A DNA stretch of 64,000 nucleotides, taken from positions 4,464,001 through 4,528,000 of the forward strand of contig NZ_CP109485.1 of assembly GCF_035918235.1 (NCBI RefSeq), given 5' to 3'. The DNA is from Streptomyces sp. NBC_01445 (lineage in GTDB: Bacteria; Actinomycetota; Actinomycetes; Streptomycetales; Streptomycetaceae). The position numbers and the translations under genes were made by a program. The notes under the pieces were generated by a model. The model was not told the origin of the DNA and did not search any database. It was given only the letters and a program-made list of their open reading frames with translations. Positions 33,039 through 42,551 of this stretch are shown here, piece by piece; position 1 is the stretch's first letter, and each line of letters begins with the position of its first letter.

Positions 33039-34619
33039 TCAGAACGCGTCGGTCGGGATGTACGTGCCCCACACGTCGCGCAGCGCGTTGCAGACCTCGC
33101 CGACGGTGGCGCGGGCGCGCAGGGCGTCCTTCATCGGGTACAGGACGTTGTCCTCGCCCTCGGCCGCCTTCTTGAGCGCCGCGAGTGCCGCGTCGACGGC
33201 CGCCTGGTCGCGCTCGGCGCGCAGCTTCGTGAGGCGCTCGGCCTGCTGGGCCTCGATCGCCGGGTCGACGCGCAGCGGCTCGTAGGGCTCCTCGGCGTCG
33301 AGCTGGTAGCGGTTGACGCCGACCACGACGCGCTCGCCGGAGTCGGTCTCCTGCGCGATGCGGTAGGCGGAGCGCTCGATCTCGTTCTTCTGGAAGCCGT
33401 GCTCGATGGCGTTGACCGCGCCGCCGAGGTCCTCGACCTTCGTCATGAGTTCGAGCGCGGCGGCCTCCACGTCGTCCGTCATCTTCTCGACGACGTACGA
33501 GCCGGCGAACGGGTCGACGGTGGCGGTCACGTCGGTCTCGTAGGCGAGGACCTGCTGGGTGCGCAGGGCGAGGCGCGCGGACTTGTCGGTCGGCAGCGCG
33601 ATGGCCTCGTCGAAGGAGTTCGTGTGCAGCGACTGCGTGCCGCCGAGCACGGCGCCGAGGCCCTGGACGGCGACGCGGACGAGGTTGACCTCGGGCTGCT
33701 GGGCGGTGAGCTGCACGCCCGCGGTCTGCGTGTGGAAGCGGAGCATCAGCGACTTGGGGTTCTTCGCGCCGAACTCCTCCTTCATGACCTTGGCCCAGAT
33801 CCGGCGGGCGGCGCGGAACTTGGCGACCTCCTCCAGGATCGTCGTGCGCGCCACGAAGAAGAAGGACAGGCGCGGCGCGAAGTCGTCGACGTCCATGCCG
33901 GCCGCGACGGCCGTGCGCACGTACTCGATGCCGTCCGCGAGCGTGAACGCGATCTCCTGCGCGGGCGAGGCACCGGCCTCGGCCATGTGGTAGCCGGAGA
34001 TCGAGATGGTGTTCCACTTCGGGATCTCGGCCCTGCAGTACTTGAAGATGTCGGCGATCAGCCGCAGGGAGGGCTTCGGCGGGAAGATGTACGTGCCCCG
34101 CGCGATGTATTCCTTCAGCACGTCGTTCTGGATCGTGCCGGTCAACTGGTCCGCGGGGACGCCCTGCTCCTCGCCGACGAGCTGGTACATGAGCAGGAGC
34201 AGCGCCGCCGGGGCGTTGATCGTCATCGACGTGGACACCTTGTCCAGCGGGATGCCGCCGAACAGGATCCGCATGTCGTCGATCGAGTCGATGGCCACGC
34301 CGACCTTGCCGACCTCGCCGGACGCGATCGGGGCGTCCGAGTCGTGGCCCATCTGGGTGGGCAGGTCGAAGGCGACGGACAGGCCCATCGTGCCGTTGGC
34401 GATGAGCTGCTTGTAGCGGGCGTTGGACTCGACGGCGGTGCCGAAGCCGGCGTACTGGCGCATCGTCCAGGGGCGGCCGGTGTACATCGACGGGTAGACG
34501 CCCCGTGTGAAGGGGTACTTGCCGGGCTCGCCGAGCTTCTCGGCCGCGTTCCAGTCGGCCAGCGAATCAGGGCCGTAGACCGGCTCGATGGGCAGTCCTG
34601 ACTCAGACTCGCGCGCCAT
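33039..34619 (-). CDS. Acyl-CoA mutase large subunit (methylmalonyl-CoA mutase family)
   Basis: 526 residues covering only the substrate-binding TIM barrel of the B12-dependent acyl-CoA mutases: [73 protein letters not shown] and [19 protein letters not shown]. The C-terminal cobalamin-binding domain (DXHXXG) is absent, so it must work with a separate small subunit encoded elsewhere, as in IcmA/IcmB-type isobutyryl-CoA mutases. Which acyl-CoA it isomerises is not clear from sequence alone. ATG 34619, divergent from the transpeptidase gene; no small subunit is adjacent. Confidence 0.9.
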   Translation of the reverse strand: MARESESGLPIEPVYGPDSLADWNAAEKLGEPGKYPFTRGVYPSMYTGRPWTMRQYAGFGTAVESNARYKQLIANGTMGLSVAFDLPTQMGHDSDAPIASGEVGKVGVAIDSIDDMRILFGGIPLDKVSTSMTINAPAALLLLMYQLVGEEQGVPADQLTGTIQNDVLKEYIARGTYIFPPKPSLRLIADIFKYCRAEIPKWNTISISGYHMAEAGASPAQEIAFTLADGIEYVRTAVAAGMDVDDFAPRLSFFFVARTTILEEVAKFRAARRIWAKVMKEEFGAKNPKSLMLRFHTQTAGVQLTAQQPEVNLVRVAVQGLGAVLGGTQSLHTNSFDEAIALPTDKSARLALRTQQVLAYETDVTATVDPFAGSYVVEKMTDDVEAAALELMTKVEDLGGAVNAIEHGFQKNEIERSAYRIAQETDSGERVVVGVNRYQLDAEEPYEPLRVDPAIEAQQAERLTKLRAERDQAAVDAALAALKKAAEGEDNVLYPMKDALRARATVGEVCNALRDVWGTYIPTDAF

Positions 34620-34852
34620 GGTGGTGCCTCCAGCTCGGGTGTTACTTGCCAGTTGGGTCGCCCCTCGCGACGGACTGTAGCGGCGCGCCTGCTCGCCATG
34701 GAGAGCCGCCGGCTGGGACCTTGCTCACAGCCCGTCCTTCACCTTTACTCCATCCCACAATGCGCGGCACTTACGCCGAGTTCGCAACCGGACGCGCGCG
34801 GGAAACATCTCTGTTGGCACATCGGACTAGTGGCGAGACTGCGGGGGCCCGG

Positions 34853-35701
34853 ATGCGTGCGACCGTCATGCGTGGATCACTCGCCGTCGTCGGGGTCATC
34901 GCCCTGGCCGGCGGTTGCAGGACACAGGCCGTCGACACGGGGGGCAAGCAGCCGCCGAGGGCGGACGGCTCCGCATCACCGGCCCCCTCCGACGACGCGA
35001 AGGAGCCGGGCGCGAAGAAGCCGGGCGCCACCCCCTCCCGCACTCCGTCGGTGAGACCGACACCGCCGCCGAAGATCCTCATGGCGCGCGGCGCCAGCGG
35101 CGGCAAGGTGCGCGAACTCCAGGCCAGGCTGCGGCAGATCGCGTGGCTCTTCGAAGGGCCGAACGGAAAGTACGGCCCCGCGACGACCAAGGCGGTCGAG
35201 GGTTTCCAGGGCAAGCGGGGCCTGCCGCGCACGGGGAACACGGACACGGTGACCTGGGCGCGGCTCGTGAGGATGACGCACACTCCGACGCGCGACGAGC
35301 TGTACGCGTCCGGCGGGCAGCCCGCGGCGAAGCCGGACCGGCGCTGCATGACCGGCCGCGTCGTCTGCATCAGCAAGACCAGCCGCACGCTGACGTGGAT
35401 GATCGACGGCAAGGCCCTGATGACGACGGACGTACGGTTCGGCTCGCAGTTCACGCCCACCCGCGAGGGCGTCTTCAGCGTGTACTGGAAATCCCGCCAC
35501 CACGTCTCGACGATCTACCACACGGCCATGCCGTACGCGATGTTCTTCAGCGGCGGCCAAGCGGTGCACTACTCCGCGGACTTCGCGGCCCGCGGCTACA
35601 ACGGGGCGTCGCACGGGTGCGTGAACGTACGGGACGAGGGGAAGATCGCGTCGCTGTTCGCGCAGGTCCGCAACGGCGACAAGGTCGTCGTCTACTGGTG
35701 A
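34853..35701 (+). CDS. L,D-transpeptidase lipoprotein with peptidoglycan-binding domain
   Basis: 282 residues: signal peptide with lipobox LAGGC (Cys about 20), Pro/Ser/Lys-rich linker, PG_binding_1 domain (about 80-135, RELQARLRQIAWLF, YGPATTKAVEGFQ), then a YkuD catalytic domain ending in SHGCVNVRD with the nucleophilic Cys. It would make 3-3 cross-links or anchor proteins on the outer membrane face. ATG 34853 follows GGGGG; 34868 is a second option. The 233 bp shared with the divergent mutase hold both promoters but no gene. Confidence 0.9.
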   Translation: MRATVMRGSLAVVGVIALAGGCRTQAVDTGGKQPPRADGSASPAPSDDAKEPGAKKPGATPSRTPSVRPTPPPKILMARGASGGKVRELQARLRQIAWLFEGPNGKYGPATTKAVEGFQGKRGLPRTGNTDTVTWARLVRMTHTPTRDELYASGGQPAAKPDRRCMTGRVVCISKTSRTLTWMIDGKALMTTDVRFGSQFTPTREGVFSVYWKSRHHVSTIYHTAMPYAMFFSGGQAVHYSADFAARGYNGASHGCVNVRDEGKIASLFAQVRNGDKVVVYW

Positions 35702-35721
35702 CCTGCTGAGAAGTGGAGTGG

Positions 35722-35760
35722 GGCGCGGGCGGGACCGGGGGAACGTGTCCCGCCCGCGCC
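35722..35760 (+). terminator. Terminator after the L,D-transpeptidase gene
   Basis: Perfect 14-bp GC stem (35722-35735 with 35747-35760). The remaining 35761-35959 holds no gene that I can support. Confidence 0.82.
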
Positions 35761-35959
35761 AGTGGCACAGAGCCGAAGGTACGGGGGGAACCCGCGGCTC
35801 GTGCACGGCCGATGACCAGTCGGCTCACTTGTTACTGCGCCATGCCGTCCAAAAACGTCACACCCGCCTCGGAAATTCTTTGTCTGCGCAGGTCAGGGCG
35901 GTTCAGAGCAGGTCTGAGCAGGCCGGCCCGAGCGAGCTCAGGGACGGCTGAGAACAGGC

Positions 35960-37105
35960 TCAGGACTGTGCGGGCGTGGCGCTGTACGAGGCCGAGGCCG
36001 TCGTGGACGGCGTCGTCGGCGCGGTGTCCGAGGCGTCGCCGCCGGGCTCGGACGGGACCCACGAGGCGGTCGGCACGGCGCCGCTGACGCCGGAGTCCTC
36101 GCCGTTCTGGCTGTCCTCGTCGCCGTTCTTGCCGCCGTTCTTGTCGTCGCCGTCCTTGCCGCTGCCGTCGTCGCCGCTGCCGGAGTCGTCGGTCTCTTCG
36201 AGGATGCGGGCGCAGAACCGGTCGGGGTCACGGTCCCGCTTCTTCGTGGTGATGCGCTTCGCCGCGGCCCTGAGGCGCTCCGTCTGGGAGTCGCTCAGGG
36301 CGCCGTCGCGGTACTTGCGGCAGGCGTCGACCAGGCGCTGCCGCCAGGCCTCCCGGTCCGCGGCGTCCGATTCGCGCAGGCCGGTGCCGGGCTGCGTCGC
36401 CGCCGGGCCGGCCCGGTCCGCCGTGTCGTCCTGGGACGGGGCGCCCGAGCCGGGCTCGTGCGAGTGGCCGTCGGGCACGGCGCTGCCCGAGCGTCCGCCG
36501 TCGGTCTCCGAGATGTCGGGCGACGGTGAGGCGAGGGGCTGTTCGGGAGACGCGGCAGCGGAGACGCTGGTGGCGGGCCCGGGTTCGTTCCGTCCGCCGA
36601 ACGGCGACGGGAGCACTCCGGTTCCGGCCGCGACGGCGACGCCGCCGATCATGCATCCGGCGAGCGCGGCGGCCAACCCGAACCGCACCGGGCGGCCCCA
36701 GCGGACGGGCCGCGCGTCGGGTCTCGCGAGGCGGACACTGCCGACGTCGGAACCGGCGTGCCCTTCGGCGTCGGCATTTGCGTTCGCGTCGCTCTCCCGG
36801 CCCACGGGTCCGTGGAGCGAGGAGACCGGGGCGAGAGCCCCGCGGGGCCTGGCATGGCGTGCCTTCGGGGGCGCCGCGCCCGGCTCCTCCGCCACGGATT
36901 CGCGCGCCTTGCGGAACGCCGCCAACGCGGCCGCCTCGCCCCGCAGTTCGCCTCCGTCTACGCGTGTCACTGCAAGTGCGTCGAGTGTCTCGGCCAGACG
37001 GGCTGCCCGGGCACGGGTGACTGCGTCGACGGCTTCCAGGGGCTCACCGCGCAGCAGACGCTCGGCCGCGTCCCGGTCCAGCCACTTGTTGTGCTCGTCG
37101 GCCAT
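35960..37105 (-). CDS. Single-span membrane partner of ECF sigma factor (putative anti-sigma)
   Basis: About 381 residues. N-terminal cytoplasmic part (1-135) with LDRDAAERLLRGEPLEAVDA and AALAAFRKARES; one transmembrane helix (FGLAAALAGCMIGGVAVAAG, about 143-162); and an outer part rich in Ser, Pro, Asp and Gly with a helical block WRQRLVDACRKYRDGALSDS. No HxxxCxxC zinc motif. ATG 37105 shares one base with the sigma stop. Gene order sigma then TM protein is typical of sigma/anti-sigma pairs, and the same arrangement occurs 1 kb away with a related protein. Anti-sigma function is inferred. Confidence 0.78.
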   Translation of the reverse strand: MADEHNKWLDRDAAERLLRGEPLEAVDAVTRARAARLAETLDALAVTRVDGGELRGEAAALAAFRKARESVAEEPGAAPPKARHARPRGALAPVSSLHGPVGRESDANANADAEGHAGSDVGSVRLARPDARPVRWGRPVRFGLAAALAGCMIGGVAVAAGTGVLPSPFGGRNEPGPATSVSAAASPEQPLASPSPDISETDGGRSGSAVPDGHSHEPGSGAPSQDDTADRAGPAATQPGTGLRESDAADREAWRQRLVDACRKYRDGALSDSQTERLRAAAKRITTKKRDRDPDRFCARILEETDDSGSGDDGSGKDGDDKNGGKNGDEDSQNGEDSGVSGAVPTASWVPSEPGGDASDTAPTTPSTTASASYSATPAQS

Positions 37106-37791
37106 CACATGTCCTTCTGCGTCCGCGTCCGCGAATGCGTCACACCGGCGGACGTCACCGCGTGCCCGCGCGGCTCTCTCGGGGGCGGTACGGCGTCGAG
37201 CGTGCCGTCCCGGCCGGCGTGCGCTGTCTGCACATGCGAACCCTCGGCACCGAGCAGCTCGGCGAGGCGCTTGAGGCCGCGGTGCGCCGCGGTCCTGACG
37301 GCACCCGGACGCTTACCGAGCGTCTGAGCAGCGCTCTTGGCGTCGAGCCCGACGACGACGCGCAGGACGACGGCCTCGGCCTGGTCCTGCGGAAGCTGGG
37401 CGATGAGCGCCAGCGTGTCACCGGTGGCGAGGAGTTCCATCGCCTCGTCGGCGGTGTCGGACACCGCGGGCCGACCGGTGAGTTCGGTCTCGTCCCCGCC
37501 TATGGCGGGGCGGCGTCCCCGCATCCGTATGTGGTCGAGGGCCCGGTTACGGGCTATGCGTGCGGCCCAGCCGCGGAAGCGGTCGGCGTCTCCGCTGAAC
37601 CGGTCGAGGTCCCGGGCGATCTGCAGCCAGGCCTCGGACGCGACGTCCTCCGCGTCCGGTTCACCGACGAGTGTCCGTACGTACCCGAGCAGCCGTGGAT
37701 GCACCGCGCGGTACACAGTCCGGAACGCGGTCTCGTCCCCGTCCTGCGCCGCATGCACCGCGGCCGTCAGCTCCGCGTCGTCCCCCAGCAC
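37105..37791 (-). CDS. ECF sigma factor (tandem copy 2)
   Basis: About 228 residues: region 2 (LLGYVRTLVGEPDAEDVASE), linker, region 4 (LIAQLPQDQAEAVVLRVVVG, then KRPGAVRTAAHRGLKRL), and a 35-residue C-terminal tail. GTG 37791 follows AAGGGTGG; an upstream start at 37890 would add 33 residues of no sigma character. It is paralogous to the sigma factor at 38817, sharing EDVAS, QDQAEAV and GKRPGAVRTAA. Its stop overlaps the membrane partner. The 300 bp upstream (37792-38091) hold only its promoter. Confidence 0.87.
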   Translation of the reverse strand: MLGDDAELTAAVHAAQDGDETAFRTVYRAVHPRLLGYVRTLVGEPDAEDVASEAWLQIARDLDRFSGDADRFRGWAARIARNRALDHIRMRGRRPAIGGDETELTGRPAVSDTADEAMELLATGDTLALIAQLPQDQAEAVVLRVVVGLDAKSAAQTLGKRPGAVRTAAHRGLKRLAELLGAEGSHVQTAHAGRDGTLDAVPPPREPRGHAVTSAGVTHSRTRTQKDM

Positions 37792-38091
37792 TGCGCCACC
37801 CTTGCGCTTAAACCCTGCGCCGCTCACCGACGCGAACCAGCACGCTACGGCCTGATACGGCTCCCCGTCCACGTTTGGTACAACCCGCAACTAGCACGTG
37901 ACACAACGCGGTGTGACAGAAAACGCACGCGCGGCGCTGAAGGTAGTACGGGCCGCCGCGCGGCCCGTACCGCGCGACGGCCGGGGCCTCTCCTGTGGGG
38001 GGTGGCGGCCTCGGCCGTCCCGGCGGTGCCCTTCGGAGGTGCCGCCCCCGCACCCTTACGCGCTGGGACTTCCCTGCTTCTTGGGGTTCCG

Positions 38092-38820
38092 CTACTTCTT
38101 GGGATTCTTCGCCCCGGTCGGCTTCGGGCCCGGGTGCCCGCTCTGCTGACCTTCGGCTTTCCCGCCGGCCGCTTTGTCGCTGCCGTTGCCGCCATTGCTG
38201 CTGCCGGTCTCCTGGCGGGCCCGCTCTGTCGCGCAGTACGCGTCCACGGACGCCTCTCCGCCCGCCTCCGCGAGGAAACGCTGCCAGGCGGGCGAGTCGA
38301 GCGCCTCGCCCCGGCCCCGTACGGATGCGTACGCGTGGCACTTGGCGAGGGTGTCACCGGCCCGGTCCGGGTGGCCGGGGGACAGGCCCGGCGCGTGGGA
38401 CGGAGCGGGCACCGTGGCGGGTGGCCCGACCTGCTCGTGCGTGGGCCGCCCGGGGGAGCCGGCGGCGCTCCGCCTGGGCGTCGGCCGCTGTTCGGCGTCG
38501 TCGCCCGGGGCGTCCCCGACCGCGCCGATCCCGGCCATCGCGACGCCGCCCAGCGTGACACCCGCGACCAGCGTGCCCACGGTGGTGCGCAGTGACCAGC
38601 GGGCGAGGCCCCGGGGGCGCGGACGCCAGTCGTCGCGGCGTCGTGTCCTGGCCGAATGAGCTCCCTGGTCGCGGGCCTCGCGGAACGCTGCGACGGCCCG
38701 TTCCTGGGCGCCGTCCCGCTGTTTCGCCGAGCGTACGGCGGCGGCGAGCAGAGTCTCGAAGCCTCCGGCTCCTTCCGGGCCGGCCGACCCATGGTCCTGC
38801 CTGAGTGGGTTGTCAGTCAT
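38092..38820 (-). CDS. Single-span membrane partner of ECF sigma factor (tandem copy 1)
   Basis: 242 residues. N-terminal cytoplasmic segment with LLAAAVRSAKQRDGAQERAV and AAFREARDQGAH, one transmembrane helix near 80-97 (VGTLVAGVTLGGVAMAG), then an exported Pro/Gly/Ser-rich part with a helical block FLAEAGGEASVDAYCATERA. Same architecture as the partner at 35960, including AAFR(K/E)AR before the membrane helix, so the two are paralogues. ATG 38820 overlaps the sigma stop by 4 bp (ATGA). No zinc motif. Confidence 0.78.
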   Translation of the reverse strand: MTDNPLRQDHGSAGPEGAGGFETLLAAAVRSAKQRDGAQERAVAAFREARDQGAHSARTRRRDDWRPRPRGLARWSLRTTVGTLVAGVTLGGVAMAGIGAVGDAPGDDAEQRPTPRRSAAGSPGRPTHEQVGPPATVPAPSHAPGLSPGHPDRAGDTLAKCHAYASVRGRGEALDSPAWQRFLAEAGGEASVDAYCATERARQETGSSNGGNGSDKAAGGKAEGQQSGHPGPKPTGAKNPKK

Positions 38821-39494
38821 CTCGACTCCCCCAGCGTCGTGGGGCCGTCATCCGTCACACCTCGCGCGCCGAGCCGGTCCGCGAGTTTCTTCAGGCCCCG
38901 GTACGCGGCGGTCCGCACGGCGCCCGGGCGCTTGCCGAGGACGCGCGCGGCGGACGGCCCGTCGAGCCCGACGACGACGCGCAGGAGCACGGCTTCGGCC
39001 TGGTCGCGCGGAAGGTCGCCGATCAGCGTGAGCGCCTCTGCGGTGGAGATCGTCTCGAGGGCCTGGTCGGACGTGCTGTGGGTGCCGGGGAGTTCGAGCA
39101 TGTCCTGTTCGAGGCCGGAGGGGCGCGGGCGCACCTTCTGGCGGCGCAGCAGGTCGAGGGCGCGGTGCCGGGCGATGGTGGCGGTCCAGCCGCGGAACCC
39201 GGAGCCGTCCCCGCGGAAACGTCCGAGGTCGCGGGCTATCTCCAGCCAGGCGTCGGAGGCCACGTCCTCGGCCTCGTCGCCGACGAGGCCGCGCAGATAT
39301 CCGAGGAGGCCGGGCTGCACGAGCCGGTACGCGACCGCGAAGGCGGCCTCGTCCCCCTCCTGCGCCCGCGCCACGGCCATGCCCAGCTCCTCGTCGCGCG
39401 CGTGCGTGCGACGGGGCTCCCCACCCTGGCCCAACCGTTGTCCTCTTCGTACGTCTGCGTACTGACCTGACGCGGCACAGATCAATGCGTCCAT
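38817..39494 (-). CDS. ECF sigma factor (tandem copy 1)
   Basis: About 225 residues: region 2 (LLGYLRGLVGDEAEDVASDA), region 4 (LPRDQAEAVLLRVVVGLDGP, GKRPGAVRTAAYRGLKKL). The ATG at 39494 is chosen over a remote in-frame start at 39752 because the extra sequence has no sigma character; an internal start is also possible. Promoter target and signal unknown. Together with the following paralogous pair it forms a tandem duplication of a sigma/membrane-protein operon. Confidence 0.85.
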   Translation of the reverse strand: MDALICAASGQYADVRRGQRLGQGGEPRRTHARDEELGMAVARAQEGDEAAFAVAYRLVQPGLLGYLRGLVGDEAEDVASDAWLEIARDLGRFRGDGSGFRGWTATIARHRALDLLRRQKVRPRPSGLEQDMLELPGTHSTSDQALETISTAEALTLIGDLPRDQAEAVLLRVVVGLDGPSAARVLGKRPGAVRTAAYRGLKKLADRLGARGVTDDGPTTLGESR

Positions 39495-39547
39495 GCCCTC
39501 ACGGTCATCAGCGTCCCGGCCCACAGAAATGTCACTGGGCGCACATG

Positions 39548-39997
39548 TCACAGGGCGGCGCAGGTCTTGCCCTTCCCCCGGTCGCCGCCGCGTCCGTGGA
39601 GGGTCAGGTAGAAGGTCTGGAGGGATTCCTCGCGGCCGAGTTCGAAGCGGTTGACGACTTTGCCGAGGGGGTTCCACACGCGCCCGTCGGGCATGCGGAC
39701 GCCGGCGGGCTGGCCGAAGTAGGCGCGCTGGGCGGCGTCGAAGTCGACCCATACGGCGCCGGCCCGCCGCACGAGCACCTCCCCCACATACGCTCCGATG
39801 CCGAACAGGGCCCCCGCGACCGACGCCCGGTCCGCAGTCCCTTTACGCAGGCCGTCGACGAGGAAGTCCGCGACGCGGAGGCTGGTGACGGTGTAGTCGA
39901 GCGGGAGCCGGTTGCGCGCGGTGGCGTGTGCGACGAACCCCGCGGCGTGCCGCCGCATGTCCGCCGCGTTCGGCTCAGGCTTGTGGCCAGCTCCCAT
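39548..39997 (-). CDS. Conserved hypothetical protein
   Basis: 149 residues, probably cytosolic. No domain recognised. Blocks LDYTVTSLRVADFLVDGLRK, LFGIGAYVGEVLVRRAG and FGQPAGVRMPDGRVWNPLGK look conserved and protein-like; the pattern (helix, Gly-rich turn, strand with VWVDF) resembles actinobacterial proteins of unknown function. ATG 39997; no clear Shine-Dalgarno. It lies upstream of sigma copy 1 with a 53-bp gap. Confidence 0.65.
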   Translation of the reverse strand: MGAGHKPEPNAADMRRHAAGFVAHATARNRLPLDYTVTSLRVADFLVDGLRKGTADRASVAGALFGIGAYVGEVLVRRAGAVWVDFDAAQRAYFGQPAGVRMPDGRVWNPLGKVVNRFELGREESLQTFYLTLHGRGGDRGKGKTCAAL

Positions 39998-40149
39998 GAC
40001 GTCCGCCCCTCATCCAGTTCGGGGAGCGGCCTGCGCGACTCCCCGCCTGGCCCAGCGGCTGACACCACGCAAGCATCACGCTTCGCGCACATGTCGCTTC
40101 TCACATGAACAGTTACCCAAGCCCGCACAACCTTTGAGGCAGTTGCGCG

Positions 40150-40608
40150 TCAGTGCAGAAACCCGGCCAGCCGGTCCCGCGCAGGAACCGAAAGCCGGTC
40201 CACCGCCATGTCCTCGAGCGTGACGCGCAGCATCTCCGGCTGCATCAGGGGGATGGCCGCGACGAGGAGTTCCTCACTCGCGTACAGCGGCTCCACCAGC
40301 TGGTAGAACACGGCGGATGCCACGGGCTGGGTCGAGTTCAGGAGCAGATTCTCGGTGAACTCGGCGCATCGGCCGAGCAGTTCGGTGTCACGCTCCGCCT
40401 CGGGCATGAGCAGCTCGGGCCGGACCAGGTCGCGGAAGACCACGTCGCGCAGGAAGTCGTAGAGATCGAACCATTCGAGATCCCCGGAGACGGCCTGCTC
40501 CGCGGACATCCCCGCCACGGCCTCGATCCCCTCCCGGGACTCGGGGACCATGATCAGGAGGAGGCCGGGGATCTGGTGTCTGCCGATGCGGGACCCGGGC
40601 GAAGTCAT
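40150..40608 (-). CDS. Hypothetical protein, helical
   Basis: 152 residues, acidic and mostly helical, no signal peptide. Blocks SGDLEWFDLYDFLRDVVFRD and LLNSTQPVASAVFYQLVEPL look conserved. No known function; size and composition would also suit an immunity-type protein, but no toxin gene is adjacent. ATG 40608. Confidence 0.62.
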   Translation of the reverse strand: MTSPGSRIGRHQIPGLLLIMVPESREGIEAVAGMSAEQAVSGDLEWFDLYDFLRDVVFRDLVRPELLMPEAERDTELLGRCAEFTENLLLNSTQPVASAVFYQLVEPLYASEELLVAAIPLMQPEMLRVTLEDMAVDRLSVPARDRLAGFLH

Positions 40609-40636
40609 TTCCCGGACCTTACGCGCTCCCCGGTCT

Positions 40637-41437
40637 TCAGCGCGGAACCGGCCCGGCCGCCTGCCCTCCGCCCGCGGTCGCGCTCTCCGGTCGTGGGTAC
40701 ATCAGCACCGCCGCGCACGCCACGGCGGGAAGTCCGACGGCGGGCACGGTCCACCACGGGATGCCGGTCCACACCGCCGGGAGCCCCACCCCGAAGCAGA
40801 CAGCGATGCCGGTGAAGAACAGCCGCCTGCCGTACGGGTCCCAGGTGAAGGGCGCGTAGGCGCGCGGGCTGACCAGGCGTACCGCGCCGAACGCGAACGC
40901 CTGAGCCGCGAAGAACGCGGCGAGCATGCCCATGGCGGCGTTCATCTGGATCTCGTCACGGGGTGCCTCCGAGGTGTTCTGCCGGATGCCGTCCTTGCTG
41001 AGTACGACGATGTCGCGGCGCCAAGCGGTGGCGGTGACCCGGTCGCCCGGCTTCAGGCGCTCCAGGAGCGGCCCCGGGTCACCGAAGTCCACGACTCCCT
41101 GCCAGGAGTCCCCGTCCTTCAGCGTCGCCTTGTAGCGGGAAGTCTTCCCGACGTTCTTGATCTCCGCCTTCACCACGGTGAGATGCCAGGTGCTCAGGCA
41201 GTCCGTCGCCGTCGCACGAGCGGGGCACGGCTCGGCTGCCACGTAGTCCCGGTAGCGATCCCTGTCGGAGGGCAGCCACCATGAGAACGCGATGTAGCAG
41301 AGCACCGCCGACATCAGAGCCAGCAGGATCAGCAGCACGCCCGTGGACCGGATCCGGCCCGGAGACCGCCGACGGGCACCGTCCTTGTCCAGCCGCCCGC
41401 CCACGCCCTGAGCCGTAGCCCTCGCCCGTACCGTCAT
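40637..41437 (-). CDS. Membrane protein of unknown function
   Basis: 266 residues. One helix near 34-52 (GVLLILLALMSAVLCYIAF), an exported domain of about 110 residues with two Cys (CPARATATDC, possible disulfide), and three further helices at the C-terminal end (FAAQAFAFGAVRLV, FFTGIAVCFGVGLPAV, VGLPAVACAAVLMY). ATG 41437 has a strong GGAGGGGG upstream; the in-frame ATG at 41458 precedes that Shine-Dalgarno. Similar proteins are frequent in Streptomyces with no assigned role. Confidence 0.75.
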   Translation of the reverse strand: MTVRARATAQGVGGRLDKDGARRRSPGRIRSTGVLLILLALMSAVLCYIAFSWWLPSDRDRYRDYVAAEPCPARATATDCLSTWHLTVVKAEIKNVGKTSRYKATLKDGDSWQGVVDFGDPGPLLERLKPGDRVTATAWRRDIVVLSKDGIRQNTSEAPRDEIQMNAAMGMLAAFFAAQAFAFGAVRLVSPRAYAPFTWDPYGRRLFFTGIAVCFGVGLPAVWTGIPWWTVPAVGLPAVACAAVLMYPRPESATAGGGQAAGPVPR

Positions 41438-41548
41438 GGCCCACCCCCTCCGCCTCATCCTCCGTGAGACGGAAGCGGGGATACAACGAGGTCGGACGGC
41501 AGTCCGGGGGAGCTAGCGGCTTCCGCATCCCGGCAACAGGAAGCGGGC

Positions 41549-42415
41549 CTACAACCGTGCCGAGCCGTCAGGCACTCGCCCCCGCATGCACTCGCCGCAG
41601 AACTCCTCGTCGCCCTCGGGCCGGAACAAGCGCGCCTGCGTATGCACGCCCTCGCATTCCCGCAGTTGGGCGATACGTGGCTGTACGGGGCCGGGGCGGC
41701 GGGACTCTTCCTCGACGGGCGCCGGTGGTACGTCGCTCAGGATGTACCGCAGCAGGCCGCCCGGCTTATGGATCGGCTGCTTCGGGCCCGGCAAGCTGCG
41801 CCGCACATGTGCCCGTACGCCACCAGGTGTGTGCCCCGCCTCCAGCCAGGCGCTTGCCAGTGCCGCCAGCTGCGGCAGTATGCCGCGCGGCACACGGAGC
41901 CTCGGCTCCAAGTCCAGGATCATGGCGATGAGTTGGCGCCCGGCCTCCGTAGCCGCGGGCGCCGCGGGCGCCTCCGCCTCCGGAGGCGTCCCGGGATGGT
42001 GGGGGGTGTTCTCAAGAACGGGTTTTTCTGGATGACGGCCGACGGCCCGGCCGGTCGGCTCACCGGCGGCCGGGTTTCCGCCCGCCGGAGCCCCGTCCCG
42101 TAAGGCGAGCGCCTGCTCCGGCTTCAGCGGCACATTCGAGACGAGCTGCACGGTCGACCACAGTCCACGAACGCCCTGTTGGCGCCACTCGTGCAGATAG
42201 CCCTCGCGCTTCAGTTCGCCCTTGGCGCGGTTGAAGGCGCACTTGCCGATCCCGGCCTGACGGGCGGTTTTCGACAACGGGTCCTTGGCGTCACCAGGGA
42301 GCGACAACTGCCAGGTCAGCAACCGTACGGCGTCCGACGAGAGGCGCGGATGGCGGAGGATTTCGTTCGGCACCTGGCTGAAGAAACGGGCAGGCGCGAT
42401 AGCATGACGGAGCAT
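41549..42415 (-). CDS. Winged-helix DNA-binding protein
   Basis: 288 residues. The first about 95 (ARFFSQVPNEILRHPRLSSD, LSKTARQAGIGKCAFNRAKG, LKREGYLHEWR) form a winged helix as in actinobacterial replication-initiator-like or helix-turn-helix proteins. A Pro/Ala/Glu linker follows, then a helical part and a C-terminal Cys pair (FCGECMRG) with an upstream Cys (LRECEGVH), possibly metal-binding. Such proteins often accompany XRE/DUF397 genes, as here. ATG 42415. Target unknown. Confidence 0.72.
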   Translation of the reverse strand: MLRHAIAPARFFSQVPNEILRHPRLSSDAVRLLTWQLSLPGDAKDPLSKTARQAGIGKCAFNRAKGELKREGYLHEWRQQGVRGLWSTVQLVSNVPLKPEQALALRDGAPAGGNPAAGEPTGRAVGRHPEKPVLENTPHHPGTPPEAEAPAAPAATEAGRQLIAMILDLEPRLRVPRGILPQLAALASAWLEAGHTPGGVRAHVRRSLPGPKQPIHKPGGLLRYILSDVPPAPVEEESRRPGPVQPRIAQLRECEGVHTQARLFRPEGDEEFCGECMRGRVPDGSARL

Positions 42416-42551
42416 TTTCCGGTGGCGCTTTCCACTGGTGATGAAGGCCCTCTTCGCTGGCTGGAACCGGCGTTGAGGGCCGCCTCATGTGAGGCGTGCT
42501 GTCGCGCTCACCGTACCGCAACTTGCGTATGCGAACGGTCACTTGCCGTAA

